64,000 nt of DNA. It comes from Topomyia yanbarensis. Lineage: Eukaryota; Arthropoda; Insecta; Diptera; Culicidae. Both the position numbers and the translations under genes were made by a program. This document shows, piece after piece, positions 34,684-46,069 of the stretch. Numbering within the stretch: the stretch's first letter is position 1; every line of letters starts with the position of its first letter. Location of the stretch: positions 206,272,397 through 206,336,396 of the forward strand of contig NC_080671.1 in the NCBI RefSeq assembly GCF_030247195.1, written 5' to 3'. The notes beneath the pieces were generated by a model. That model did not search any database. It was not told the origin of the DNA and worked only from the letters and a program-made list of their open reading frames with translations.

Positions 34684-36152
34684 TAGGGTGACCATACGTC
34701 CTGGTTTCCCAGGACATGTCCTGGTTTTTCAGTGACTGTCCTGGTGTCCTGGGAAGTCAAAGGAAATGCTTGATTTGTCCTGGTTTTTGTCCTGCAAGCC
34801 TAAATTATTTTTCTTAACTGAGCCTTCGCTTTATTTTCTCTAGTTCAGATTGCAGTTATGACCGATCGCAACATAACTGCAGCGTAAACTCAACCTCAAA
34901 CAAAATACGACAAAGTTCTATACACTCGAATGCCTCAATTGTACCATCCGATGTCTTTTTTAGTCTCTCAAGTTTCTTCCCTTACGCGGAAATTGAAAAG
35001 ATAAAGAACGAAGAGTTCGTGCATAGCATATGAATGACTTGTACTGCCGTGAAAAGCATAACAATCCCATATGTATAGGAAGACTCTTTTGCGTATTGCG
35101 GGAGTGTAATCCGTTATTAGGGTAATTTCACAGCCGAACAAATCGAAATGGTTCCCGTTGTGAACCAATCTCTGGCCGCTATCAATGTCGATGAAACAAT
35201 AATAACTAAAGATTCTTCCCGGATTAAATTGCCTTTCAATCCAAGATCCGAAGAATTCCTTTTGGTGCCTCTGAGAAGACAAATTGCAGACGTATTGGTG
35301 ACTTAACTTCTGTTAAGTTCTCTTTCCGGTGGCATTTTTTCGCCTTACTGCAAATCCGCGAACATTTTTCCAATCTAACAAAGGGAAATGACGAAACAAC
35401 AATAACTATCGTGGAATAATTTCACTGAGTGCTCTCTCTAGCTGGTGATTATGGACCCACTTCAGGGTCAATGCTAGCAGTACTTAATCCACTATTAACA
35501 TAGCTTTACTGGACGCTGAACAGCGACTAACCTGCCGAGTCTAGCATCCTAGATAACAGGAAGTATGGAAGGTCGCGCTCAAACTGATATTATTTGCACC
35601 AACCTATCCGCTATGTTTCATATAACAATTGATAAAATGGAGTAATTTGCAATCAACGGCAGCTTTGCAGCTCTTTCGATCCCAGTTCTCAGATCAAGAG
35701 ATAATGATTGTCATTGGAGATTGGCAGCTACTTCTTTTTAAATCAAGAATGGCGCAGGGAAGCTACTTGACACCGTTGATGTTTCTACTTTACTTCAATG
35801 ACGTGTGTTTAGTACGGATCTCCCCTTACCGGTTCTGCATAGATGATTTAAGAATATTTCATATCATCCGCTAAATTAATGATTATTCGCTGATGGCTAT
35901 GTAACAAGAATTGCGTGTGTGTGAATCTGAAAAATGAGCTCGGCGATCGAATTCTCATGAAAGACTTTGGCTGAGCTGTGCCTGCCAGAGTCCAGAACAG
36001 AGGTTTTGCTGCCGAGTCTCTGGCTACCAGCACCTAGAAGTTTTTAGCTGCCGAAAACCTGGGGAGAAGACACAATCGATTAAGAGGTGATGGAGGGCAT
36101 TAGTCCCTTTTGGACTGTCCTGGTTTTTCACTCCCTTGATATGGTCACCCTA
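34684..36152. mobile_element. hAT-like element with 8-bp TSD ACAAATCA
   Basis: TAGGGTGACCATA at 34684 is perfectly inverted at 36140-36152 (TATGGTCACCCTA). ACAAATCA directly flanks both ends (34676-34683 and 36153-36160). An 8-bp duplication is a hAT (or P) hallmark. The left end continues with repeated CCTGG words (GTCCTGGTTTCCCAGGACAT). The interior has no hAT transposase but includes a reverse-transcriptase scrap at 35700-35960. Confidence 0.85.
35700..35960 (+). pseudogene. non-LTR reverse transcriptase fragment inside the hAT-like element
   Basis: The frame ending at 35874 reads MAQGSYLTPLMFLLYFNDV then RFCIDDLRIFHIIR. This corresponds to the QGSxLxPLLFLLFINDV..YADDLKI block of Jockey-like reverse transcriptases, with the catalytic YADD degraded to CIDD. 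Stops follow after 35874. It is a short decayed remnant. Confidence 0.7.
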
Positions 36153-36340
36153 ACAAATCATGCCCTAGTACTGGGACATTACTCCGGAAAATCCGGTTTA
36201 CCAAGAACCAGATCCATTCATCTGGTTCAATTTTACAGAATCAAAAAGTGTACGAGTTCCTGAATTCAAAACATCCAAATCGGCAGCCCTAGTTACGAAC
36301 ATTTCCATTTGTGGGTACCCTCGTTGGCCTGTTAAAGGTG

Positions 36341-36480
36341 TTTTTTTTTGTTGGACACATAACGATTAAGCACCCGGACAGTGCCTTGCCGGACAAGTGT
36401 GAATGCTCGCATTTGATGTGTGTGAAAGAATATTGGTGTCCGTGCACGGAATTGAACCGTCACTGACTCGGATCGGAAGG
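36341..36480 (-). mobile_element. SINE-like fragment with B-box and T-tract tail
   Basis: On the minus strand GTGACGGTTCAATTCCGTGC resembles a tRNA T-arm/B box (GGTTCAATTCC), and the sequence ends in a poly-A tract (plus-strand T9 at about 36341-36349). Flanks AAAGGTGT and AAGGGTGT match in 7 of 8 bases. No A box remains, so it would be a truncated SINE. Confidence 0.45.
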
Positions 36481-36496
36481 GTGTAAATTTGGTTTT

Positions 36497-38157
36497 AAGC
36501 GGACCCTACACGGACAGAAATATTGACAATTAACTAAATATTGCTCAATATATTGATAATGTAAGGACATATTAAAAATATTGATTCCATAAGCGGACCC
36601 TACACGGGACAGATATATTGTCAATAACTATATTGACAAGACTGCTTCAATCCATCAATCCCATTTAAATTCTACAGAATCAATATTTTCTAGATGACCT
36701 TACACCATCAATATATTGATCAATATATGATTTATTGTCAATATTTCTGCTCGTGTAGGGTCCGCTATAGAAATCAAATAGCGGACCCTATACGAGTAGA
36801 AATATTAACAATAAGCGGACCCTACACGAGGCAGAAATATTGTCAATAAATATATTGACAAGGCTGCTTCAATCCATCAATCCCATTTAATTTCTACAGA
36901 ATCAAAATTTTCTAGATGACCTTACACCATCAATATATTGATCAATATATGATTTATTGTCAATATTTCTGCTCGTGTAGGGTCCGCTATAGAAATCAAA
37001 TAGCGGACCCTATACGAGTAGAAATATTAACAATAAGCGGACCCTACACGAGGCAGAAATATTGTCAATAAATATATTGACAAGGCTGCTTCAATCCATC
37101 AATCCCATTTAATTTCTACAGAATCAAAATTTTGAGAGGACCTTACACCATCAATACATTGATCAATAAATGACTTTTTGTCAATATTTCTGCTCGTGTG
37201 GGGTCCGCTATAAATCGGTTTTTGATCAATATATTCATGGTGGAAAGCGGACCCTACACGAGACAAGAATATTGTCAATAAAAATATTGTCAAGACAGCT
37301 TCAATACGCCAATCCCATTTGAATCCTACAGAATCAATATTTTCAAAATGTACTTACACGATCAATATATTGATCAATAATTGGTTTATTGTCAATATTT
37401 CTGCTCGTGTAGGGTCCGCTTAAAGGCCGCTAAAAGGGCATCTTGAAAATATTATGTAGAAAGCAAACGGGATTGATGAATTGAAGCAGTTTTGTAAATA
37501 TTTTTATTGACAATATCCCTGTCTCGTGTATAGCGGACCCTACACGAGACAAGAATATTATCAATAAAAATATTGACAAGACTACTTCAATCCGTCAATC
37601 CCATTTAGCGGACCCTACACGTGTAGAAATATTGTCAATAAATCGATTATTGATCAATATATTGATCGTGTAAGGCTATCTTGAAAATATTGATCATGTA
37701 GAAATCAAATGGGATTGACGGATTGAAGCAGTCTTGTCAATATTTTTATTGACAATATTCTTGTCTCGTGTAGGGTCCGCTTTTGAATTCTACAGAATCA
37801 ATATTTTCATGGCATCCTTACACGATCAATATATTGATCAATAATTGGTTTACTGACAATATTTCTGCTCGTGTAGGGTCCGCTTATGGTCCGCTTTAAT
37901 GATCGTGCATGTTTCCAGTAGTAGAGTCCAAAAACGAATACAGTCGATACTGCCTTTATTGCTCTATCAAACTACCTTTAGCGGACCCTACACGAGCAGA
38001 AATATTGACCATAAATCATATATTGATCAATATATTGATGGTGTAAAGTCATTTTGAAAATATTGATTCTGTAGAATTTAAATGGGATTGATGGATTGAA
38101 GCAGTCTTGTCAATATAATTATTGACAATATTTCTGTCTCGTGTAGGGTCCGCTTTT
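36497..38157. repeat. cluster A of the AGCGGACCCTACACGAG palindromic MITE
   Basis: About ten forward ends (AGCGGACCCTACACGAG-like, e.g. 36499, 36592, 36815, 37037, 37247, 37534, 37980) and about seven inverted ends (CTCGTGTAGGGTCCGCT) lie in 1.66 kb. Unit-length copies are about 210 bp, built from ATTGACAATAAA, ATATATTGATCAATATA and CATCAATCCCATTTAAATTC words. TA next to the ends suggests a Tc1/mariner-type TA target. Several copies are truncated by others. A 222-bp tandem duplication runs 36765-37208. Confidence 0.9.
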
Positions 38158-38188
38158 AGCATAGAGAATCAAGCAAAATACGCTATGT

Positions 38189-38366
38189 TACATAGCGGTG
38201 CTTTCCTAGCCCCAGCTCGAGCGGAATGACATTTGCTGCGCTCTTTGTTTACTTGGCTGAACAGCTGTTCTTCAGAAAACCTGTGAACAGCTGATCAGCC
38301 AAGTAAACAAAGAGCGCAGCAAATGTCATTCCGGTTGAGTAGGGGCTCGGAAAGTACCGCTATGTA
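38189..38366. mobile_element. palindromic MITE, TIR TACATAGCGGT
   Basis: TACATAGCGGTGCTTTCC (38189) is inverted at 38366 (GGAAAGTACCGCTATGTA). The inner arms TTTGCTGCGCTCTTTGTTTA and TGGCTGA/TCAGCCA pair almost perfectly. 178 bp, consistent with TA target. Confidence 0.85.
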
Positions 38367-38404
38367 AGGCAGCGTGTACAGGTTTATAGAGGCGAACGCT
38401 ACAA

Positions 38405-38886
38405 CCCGGTCAAACCATTCGGAATCCTGAATGGAGTCAGTATGGATTCCAAATCAAATGCAACAACCGATTCTGAAACCGTTTGATTCGGAATCGGTTG
38501 TTGCATTTGATTTGGAATCCATAATGACTCCCCACTGAGACGTCCAAAAAATTGTTTCAAAATCGTTCAACACGGGTCTAACGATGGACGTTCGTTGAAC
38601 GGTTATTTGGACGTTGTCCAAATTGGTCCAACGAACGTCCTTCATTGGACGATTTTGAAACCAACCGTTCTTAGAGGGTCCATTCAGAAATCCGAACCGG
38701 TTACGGAATGAGTTTAACTGGGAACCATTCGGAATTTGATTCGGAATCCTGAATGGAGTCAGTATGGATTCCAAATCAAATACAACAACCGATTCCGACT
38801 CAGAATCGGTTGTTGCATTTGATTTGGAATCCATACTGACTCCATTCAGGATTCCGAACCGGTTCCGGAATGAGTTCAACTGGGAA
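38405..38886. mobile_element. two adjacent CCCGGTCAAAC/GTTTAACTGGG MITEs, one interrupted
   Basis: The first begins CCCGGTCAAACCATTCGGAA (38405) and ends ..GAGTTTAACTGGGA (38733); a second follows to 38886. The core GGATTCCAAATCAAATGCAA is repeated inverted, so each unit is a fold-back. The first is split at 38531-38678 by another MITE. Further relatives occur at 63073-63243 and, more diverged, at about 61407-61555 and 62667-62825. Confidence 0.8.
38531..38678. mobile_element. 148-bp MITE nested in the preceding MITE
   Basis: CCCACTGAGACGTCCAAAAA.. to ..AACCGTTCTTAGAGGG, palindromic (TTTCAAAATCG/CGATTTTGAAA). Its sequence interrupts ATAATGACTC|TCCATTCAG of the host MITE, and the uninterrupted version is at 63196, which defines the insertion point. 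A second copy lies at 56819-56966. Confidence 0.85.
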
Positions 38887-39206
38887 GCGTTACCATTAAA
38901 ACGATCCGTCGGTCCATCTGGTCAACGGAACGTCGCATGCAGTTCCTATGATGAAAAGCAAAAGTATTCAACGTATCTTGACGGCAGGGCCACCAAGTAT
39001 ATTTATCAAATGTTTTCACATTTAATAAAAAAATGTCTCCAACGAGCAGGATTCGGAATCAGCTGCTGATTTTAAGCAGAAATTCTGCCGGAAACCTACC
39101 ATAATCATGAAAAATAAATTGTCTTCAAAAAGAAAAAAACACCATTCCATACAAACGTCATAAAATGAAGACGACGTTGACGTTGAGAGATAAACAAACC
39201 GACCTA
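38887..39206. other. no gene recognised
   Basis: Nothing supported. Confidence 0.4.
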
Positions 39207-39480
39207 CACTGAAAAAACTAAACACGTTACCATCAGGTAAAAAACTATTGAATTGATTCAATCCTCAAACACATTAAGGTTTGTTTCAATATCTAACCGA
39301 GCTTGAAAAATATAGTTTTCAAAAAGAATTTATGCGAACATTATGTAAAAGCACTTCAACGTCAAAAGAAACACCACTGACAAAAATTTCCAGATGAATT
39401 ACACGTGAATACCACTTTGTCTTATTCAAAGATATTATTGGCAAAAGAATCGGTTAAATTGTTTTAAACAAAGAAATGCA
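39207..39480 (+). mobile_element. CACTG-type terminus
   Basis: TA followed by CACTGAAAAAACTAAACACG at 39207, similar to the right terminus of the MITE at 45166-45929 (inverse of ..CGTGGCTAGTTTTTTCAG). CACATT/TATGT words follow. No opposite end was found before the 347-bp satellite, so the element is truncated or the satellite lies inside it. Confidence 0.45.
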
Positions 39481-40578
39481 CATAAGGAAAAATTGGACTG
39501 AACCACTTTGTGCATTAAGGGCACAAAACCTAACTTAAATTAAGTTTTATTTTTTGTGTTTCGAATTCATTTCGTCAGTAACTAGCACCATCTGGGTGTC
39601 TAGTTAGACGATGTATCTAAACTAGTACCCAAATTAGCACTAGTTAGACACAAAAAATTCCAAACAGTTCACACGACACATGTGAACGTTCAAAGCAACT
39701 GACTTGTCCCGAGTGATGTCCCGGGAAGCAAGCACAGAGGCTCTGATTTGCTGACGAGAAAGCGAAAACGAACTCTTGTCTTTTGGCTCGGGAGCCAAAC
39801 ACCTGGCATTATGCAATCTTAAATTCCCATAAGGGAAAATTGGACTGAACCACTTTGTGCATTAAGGGCACAAAACCTAACTTAAATTAAGTTTTATTTT
39901 TTGTGTTTCGAATTCATCTCGTCAGTAACTAGCACCATCTGGGTGTCTAGTTAGACGATGTATCTAAACTAGTACCCAAATTAGCACTAGTTAGACACAA
40001 AAAATTCCAAACAGTTCACACGACACATGTGAACGTTCAAAGCAACTGACTTGTCCCGAGTGATGTCCCGGGAAGCAAGCACAGAGGCTCAGATTTGCTG
40101 ACGAGAAAGCGAAAACGAACTCTTGTCTTTTGGCTCGGGAGCCAAACACCTGGCATTATGCAATCTTAAATTCCCATAAGGGAAAATTGGACTGAACCAC
40201 TTTGTGCATTAAGGGCACAAAACCTAACTTAAATTAAGTTTTATTTTTTGTGTTTCGAATTCATCTCGTCAGTAACTAGCACCATCTGGGTGTCTAGTTA
40301 GACGATGTATCTAAACTAGTACCCAAATTAGCACTAGTTAGACACAAAAAATTCCAAACAGTTCACACGACACATGTGAACGTTCAAAGCAACTGACTTG
40401 TCCCGAGTGATGTCCCGGGAAGCAAGCACAGAGGCTCAGATTTGCTGACGAGAAAGCGAAAACGAACTCTTGTCTTTTGGCTCGGGAGCCAAACACCTGG
40501 CATTATGCAATCTTAAATTCCCATAAGGGAAAATTGGACTGAACCACTTTGTGCATTAAGGGCACAAAACCTAACTTA
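39481..40578. repeat. 347-bp satellite, three full units plus a partial
   Basis: Units start at CATAAGGGAAAATTGGACTG: 39481, 39828, 40175 and 40522 (truncated). The period is exactly 347 and units differ by only a few bases. Each contains GTGTCTAGTTAGACGATG and a GTTCACACGACACATGTGAA palindrome-like stretch. Tandem units directly upstream of a unique tail can be retroelement promoter monomers, or a young satellite. Confidence 0.95.
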
Positions 40579-40582
40579 AATT

Positions 40583-40700
40583 ATTTTTTTTTTTTAGTTT
40601 TGTGATTTTTCGTCGTTTGTCGTTCTCTGGATTTTATATTAAACTTTTTTTTTTAGTTTTGTGATTTTTCGTCGTTTGTCGTTCTCTGGATTTTATATAC
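40583..40700. repeat. 59-bp tandem duplication after the satellite
   Basis: TAGTTTTGTGATTTTTCGTC.. to ..GGATTTTATAT occurs twice, 59 bp apart (40595 and 40654), each preceded by a T tract. Confidence 0.9.
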
Positions 40701-41264
40701 GCATTGCTACCGATAATTGAAAAGGTGATTTTCATTATTCGTGGAAACAACATGGAAACAACGAGTGCGTCGTAAATGTGAAATAAAATCTATGAACCCG
40801 GCTGCAAGCTTGTACTCCAAACATCACACGTTCAGAACGTCAGGAGCATAGGACTTGAATAGTACGGAATACTAAGAAAGAGCAGGACTAAAAGGATTTT
40901 AGTCGGCAGAGATTAGATGGGGAGAAATCTATCCAATTACCTGGAATTGCTAACACCGGATTAATATTTGTGCATTTGAATACTGTTGTTGAGGCATGAA
41001 CAAAAATAACAGATCTGCGGTCGACGTCTACAGCGCATCACCTTGAAAATAATGGTTAAAACACTATCAGCAGAATACACAGAGAATGTGGTAGCCCTGA
41101 GGTGCCCGAAACCTGTTTCCTTTGCAGGGTGTTCAAGGAAATTTGGTGAGATCAATCCAATTTATTGTTATTTTATAGTTCATTATATAATTCATACCAT
41201 ACCATAATTGTTATATCCACATATCCTCTTCCCATTTTCCTTCCTTACTAACAAACTCCTCCAT
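40701..41264. other. no gene recognised
   Basis: Unique-looking AT-rich DNA downstream of the satellite, possibly an untranslated retroelement body; no ORF above 64 codons. Confidence 0.35.
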
Positions 41265-41445
41265 CCGTAGTACCTATGAAGATTGCGTGGGTTCTCCGCA
41301 TCTTCTAAAGTAGGTATTCAACTAACATTTCCTTCCCTTCAACGATCGTAAGGACATGGCCAGGTGTGCGGTGAACTATACCACTGTATCAGCCACCCAT
41401 GATGAGTGCGGTCGTTTTTGCTATGCTATGCTATGCTATGCTAGT
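41265..41445. mobile_element. dispersed repeat, copy 2 (inverted)
   Basis: Reverse complement of 15900-16085: TACCTATGAAGATTGCGTGG, TAAGGACATGGCCAGGTGTG, GAGTGCGGTCGTTTTTGC, ending in (TATGC)n repeats. Confidence 0.75.
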
Positions 41446-42226
41446 GCTTTCGCATAGGCCTGCTAAGCCAAGACAAGTTTCGGCTTCACTGTGTCTCATC
41501 GGCATAAACAGAACTTCTGCTCGAACGGGACATCACGTTTGATCAGTCGTTCGATTGAAACACAAAGTGTGTTTTAGTTTTAAGGGATTTGCGTCAAGCC
41601 GGCGCTAATCTATTCCGACAATAAGTTAGTGTCGGTTTTTGGTAAGGCGAAGCCGAAACACAACTAAGTATGAAATAAGGATTTGTGCCCTCCTGTACAA
41701 AGACTGGTTTTTACCAACAAATTTTCACCCTAGTGAGAAATTTTGGTTTTTACCAAATTTTCCTCCTTAGGGTGAAATTTAGCATAATTAGGCTTTATTG
41801 GAGAACTATTTTTTTCTTCGATCCAGGTGGAACAGTTATAGTTAAGTCAGTCCTGGTACGGGTCAGATGGATAGTTGGGGTATTGGCTGAGCTGGTCCAT
41901 GCGGACATGCAGTTCATTGGAAAAGAAGATGGATGGACGGGGTGGGTCTGTGGATCGTTCGTATGGTAACGTGTTTGTCACGGGTGCTAGTGCGAATGTG
42001 ACGCGTGTATAAATTCGATTTTATAGCCTTGTGGCCATTTGTAAAATTGCGTGTGTTCTTGAATGATCGGGCGGCCCGTAAATATACATAATTTTCGATT
42101 TACGGTTTAGATGCTAGAAGAGAGTTCCCGGTCATGTCGCCATGTCAAGTGGTGTTTTCATTTAATTACCGGGGTGTCTTAATGTTGGCGAGATCGCGGG
42201 CGTAAGTATGTGTGGAGGATTGCAAT
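41446..42226. other. no gene; part resembles the 19-21 kb satellite
   Basis: At 42030-42200 words such as CCGGTCATGTCGCCATG and GCGAGATCGCGGG are inverse to words in 19450-20864. Otherwise unrecognised; the 94-codon frame at 41685 has no domain. Confidence 0.35.
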
Positions 42227-42456
42227 TCTCGACAAAACATATGATTACGGCTTAAAAGCCAACTGTCAAAATTCTCTTTGAAAGGACATTTTGGACAAAC
42301 AGTTACTGGCTGAATACAGTTCACAGCAGTTAATGAAAGACAAAATATTGTTTACTACCAACCTCTGCGATTAGCGAGTAATGGTTTATCCGGAATTTCT
42401 AACCAAAGTGAATTTTTCCAGTTGACTCATACACCCTATTCAAATGTTTGTCGAGA
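42227..42456. mobile_element. MITE, TIR TCTCGACAAA(A)CATATG, copy 1
   Basis: TCTCGACAAAACATATG at 42227 is inverted at 42456 (CAAATGTTTGTCGAGA). It shares CTGTCAAAATTCTCTTT and TTTGGACAAAC words with 49729-49896. Confidence 0.75.
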
Positions 42457-42701
42457 ACTGCATGTTCGCGTTTGGCACCAGGTTTGTGTTTTCGTGAATG
42501 CTAAGAGCATTTGCACGTTCGTAATGAGTATGAGAGATTGAAGAAACATTTTTAATGGGATATTACATTATGTTATATTCCTGTCCTAGTGTGCATTAAT
42601 GATCGTTTTGTTTGGTAATCAGAAATAATTTAAAATTTTAATATGTTACAACTCAGTCACAGAGAACAGACATATAAGTTCGAACAAGCTGGTTCAAAAT
42701 A

Positions 42702-44592
42702 CAGTAAGTTTCCGTTTCTGGTACGTTCCGTTTTTGGCATGCTCCTTTTTTGGCATACTCTAATTTTACCAACAAATGGGCTCCGTTTTTGGTAACATTG
42801 TTGTTGTACGTAATAAATCTTTTAAAAATGTACAATAGATCTTTTTGTATCAGTTTTATTTTATTTCCAAATATGGGAATCATATTAACCCACAAAGGCA
42901 CAATCATTTTTTTTAATTTTGTGAAAATTGTCTAATAATTTCAATACATTACTGTGATAATATTGAGAGGTTTTTCGCAATGTTGTTTTAAAACAGCGTT
43001 ATGCATTTAAGGGTTAAATATATTTTACACTAAACATGTTGTATTTAATTATTACAATAAGTATAAAAATATTTTATTATGTATAATAAAACTGGTAACA
43101 GTGTAACTAGTGTCTGACGGAATCATTTTTTATAGTAAGTCTTTGCACTTTAAGAGTCATAGTAAGACTAATTCTGGAGAAAATTTTCAATAGAACCTTC
43201 GTAACATTGCGATCTTTTTTCTCTTTCAAATATTGCGACGACACTACAAAACTTAGCACTAAATTTTCAGTACATATCGAATGCGGACCATAGTGCGCCC
43301 CAAAGCCCTATTTAGGAATACAAAGCTGATGATCAGTATATTTTAGCTTTATGTCTTTGGCAAGTTTGTTAGTTTCTTGGTGATTTTTTCAAATGAATGG
43401 GATTAGGGTGGTCCTTGTTGTTAAGGTGTTCAATGTATCGACTGTTTCGATGTGTGAAGTTTACCTGCGCAATGTCCTGCAATATAATAACACAAATAAA
43501 TTGAAGCAAGTTTGTTGAATAAACAAGACTATCTATAATGGTTAATTTGCCGATTTTTTTAAAGATATGAGGTAGGGTAGCTCTTAAAAAGTCGGGTTGC
43601 TTATATTAACTTTTCATGTGTTAATTTCTCCCAAATGCATTGTTCTAGAGATTTTTAACACTTTCATTGGAGCACAGGTTTACTGTACACGCAAACGTAA
43701 AACAACCAACAGAATAAGTTCTTTTAACTTAATTTTTTGTACTTTTGAGTTGTGCGTCACTTTCGCATTTGTTAGTGTTGTCTAAAACAAACGAGAGACT
43801 TCGACAGTCGAGGTCTTCCGTGCAGTAAGTTACTTTTGAGTTGTTTGGGGTATACTCAAAATTAGGTAAATGCAACTTAAATTTAAGTAAATTAAACTCA
43901 AGGTTGAGTTAAAATTTTTTGCCGCAGTTAAATGGAAACTACCTTCAACACGGTTTACCTCATTTTAGTTTCCTGCACGATACCACGAGATTGAGTCAAA
44001 AGTACTAAATTTTAGGTAGTTTTTCGGTGGCGTGTAGCACTCATGTTTCAATCCATTTTGTTTGGACAGCTGCAAGTGGTTTTTTCCAAACCTAAATATC
44101 TTCAAGCATTGCAATTCGATTTTCAATCTATCAATTCCATTTGAAACGATTGGTTAGTTATGGAGAATTAAAAAATCTATTTTTTTAAAGTGCTGTTTTT
44201 TAAACAAAATCGTTCATCAATTTCCAGAAAGAAGAGATAGCAGTCCCAGGAGCGAAATCAACACTATCATGCAGTGAGTTGTTTGAGTTTTGACGTCCAG
44301 TGGGCCGAAGAAAAGCAATTCGAATTAAATGATATTTTACACCTCCGTAATGAGGGGCACTACACTCGAGAAGGGCGCGAAGATTGTGAGAATTCTATTG
44401 GACGACGACTAAATTTGATAAAAAAATGAATAAAATAGAATTTACTTATTATTCATCTCATTCCAAGATTAAATATCCTTGAAAGTCGTGAATTGAAAAT
44501 CCAAACTTTAAAAATAATGTTCCATTTTTGGCACGGTTCCGGTTTTGGAAACTGAAAACAATAAAATTGTTGCCAAAAACGGAATCCTACTG
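42702..44592. mobile_element. pogo/Tigger-like element, TA target, no intact transposase
   Basis: CAGTAAGTTTCCGTTTCTGG at 42702 and ..TTTTTGGCA words are inverted at the right end (GCCAAAAACGGAATCCTACT G, ending 44592). TA flanks both ends (42700-42701, 44593-44594). CAGTA..TACTG termini with a TA target are typical of pogo/Tigger elements. Repeated TTCCGTTTTTGGCA words near both ends may be binding sites. The 1.9-kb interior has no frame above about 85 codons. Confidence 0.7.
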
Positions 44593-44645
44593 TACTTGTT
44601 TTGTCATTTGAACTAATATCCGCCAATTTACTGGCATATCCCAAT

Positions 44646-44750
44646 TAGAGGTGGGCGCCACGCCGCTCCGACGATTTCATGTAAAAATAGTAAGCACATC
44701 GGCGTGACGCCGACCTTTACCTGAAATCGGTAGCGCGGCGCACACCTCTA
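44646..44750. mobile_element. 105-bp hAT-type MITE, TIR TAGAGGTG
   Basis: TAGAGGTGGGCGCCACGCCGC (44646) is inverted at 44750 (GCGGCGCACACCTCTA). Flanks ATCCCAAT (44638) and ATCGCAAT (44751) match in 7 of 8 bases, a hAT-style 8-bp duplication. Strikingly GC-rich for this window. Confidence 0.8.
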
Positions 44751-45041
44751 ATCGCAATATAGTTATGACGGTCACTTGGACATCAATTGTATGGTCGAGA
44801 ACCACCTCTTGAGGTAACATCATAATTACCTTTGGATCCGGCGTAATTTTTTACTCAACTTATACGCTTGAGATGTCTGTACTCTGTGCCCAAATTGATG
44901 TTGCTTCTGTTTCGCACGACCGAGAGGGAACTTGTCCTAATCCCACGGCTCTGTCATTGATGTTACGTGATATTCGTTATGGAATATTGGGCCATTCATA
45001 AACAATGTCTCGCAGAAAAAATCTTAAATCTAGAGCTTTCA

Positions 45042-46032
45042 TTCAAAACGACATATCTGCAATGAGTGACTCTCTTTGTTTACTTTCTCTTTCGATTTTT
45101 ACGGCGTTACTATAGCACTTTTCACTTATTTTATAGTACAGATCGAAAAACGGTGGTTTCGACTACACTGGTAAAAAATCACACTATAAAACCAAAGGAA
45201 ATTTAACATAATTTTCAAGTGCAATTGTTGAAAAGCAAATCAAATGATTTTCCTTCGAATTTCACATGAAAATCTATTAAAACGCAGTTCGTGTGCTATT
45301 TTAAATTATATTCATACTATTTTCACATGATTACGATATGTTTTACCATTTAAATTTGGTTGCAATGCTGTTGAGTTGCATAGTGTGAACTTTCCACATA
45401 ACATTCATGTGAAAAATATAGTGCATATCCATATGTAAAACAATTGATTTCGCCAATTCTTCTACCCATTAAATCTATAGGTGAAACAAATCGATATTCA
45501 CGTGTAATTCATTGGGAAATCTTAGCACTTCTTATGATGTTTATGCGATTTTCACATAATGTTCGCAAGAATTCCACTTGAAAATCATATTGTCCACACT
45601 CTATTAGGCGATCCATTAGACGTTTGTTTGACAACTCAGCGGTGGGTTCTGTCAACAAGTATACTCCTGCGAACAGAAAAACTCGTCCGACAAACAACTT
45701 TGTTAGTCCGATTCGTTTGATGTTGGATCGAATCATCGATATTGGCGGACGTCGCACCCCTCGGAGTAACGTCAGAATAAGTAAAGAAGAAATAATCAGC
45801 TGATCAGAAACGTCTCATGGATTGCCTAATTAGATATTCAAATGGCAAACGTATCCTTTTCATGTGTTTTACAATGGAATAGATTCAAGTGTTTTCCACA
45901 CGATGTGAACGTGGCTAGTTTTTTCAGGATAGCATATTATGCAAAGAGTGGGGAAATGTTAAAGCGATCAAATTAATAACAGAAGAGAAAGTAAACAATG
46001 AGAGTCACTCATTGTAGATATGTCTTTTGAAA
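45042..46032. mobile_element. palindromic MITE (TTCAAAACG.CATATCTGCA), copy 1, interrupted
   Basis: TTCAAAACGACATATCTGCA and GACTCTCTTTGTTTACTTTC on the left are inverted at the right (GAAAGTAAACAATGAGAGTC, GTAGATATGTCTTTTGAA). It is split by the CACTG MITE at 45166-45929; copy 2 at 47736-47938 lacks that insertion. More degenerate relatives follow at 46070-46560. Confidence 0.8.
45166..45929. mobile_element. nonautonomous CACTG-type element, TA-flanked
   Basis: CACTGGTAAAAAATCACAC at 45166 and ..GTGGCTAGTTTTTTCAGGA ending 45929 are its termini, flanked by TA (45164, 45930). It carries many CACAT/ATGTG words (e.g. TTCACATGA, ATTCATGTGAAAA) like the subterminal repeats of the large element at 26352. 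764 bp without an ORF. The right terminus has GA where TG is expected. Confidence 0.65.
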
Positions 46033-46069
46033 AAAGCCTCAAGAAATATGCTTCCCTCCAAGTTATATT

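Larger units (their letters stand above)
34194..36333. mobile_element. outer DNA element, TIR AACAGGCC[GA]ACG, carrying a nested insertion
   Basis: AACAGGCCGACG (34194) and CGTTGGCCTGTT (ending 36333) are inverted with one mismatch. A 20-bp perfect inverted repeat TACCCACAAAACTGAAATGC lies just inside the left end (34218-34237 with 34256-34275). The interior is split by the 1469-bp element 34684-36152. No transposase seen and no clear target duplication. Confidence 0.55.

Noticed and set aside
36497..38157. CRISPR-like regularly spaced repeats
   Set aside because: Repeats are palindromic MITE termini in both orientations with irregular, homologous spacers; no cas genes and a eukaryotic context.
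38454..38879. 141-codon minus-strand frame
   Set aside because: It crosses two MITEs and a nested one; the repeated peptide words are palindrome readings.
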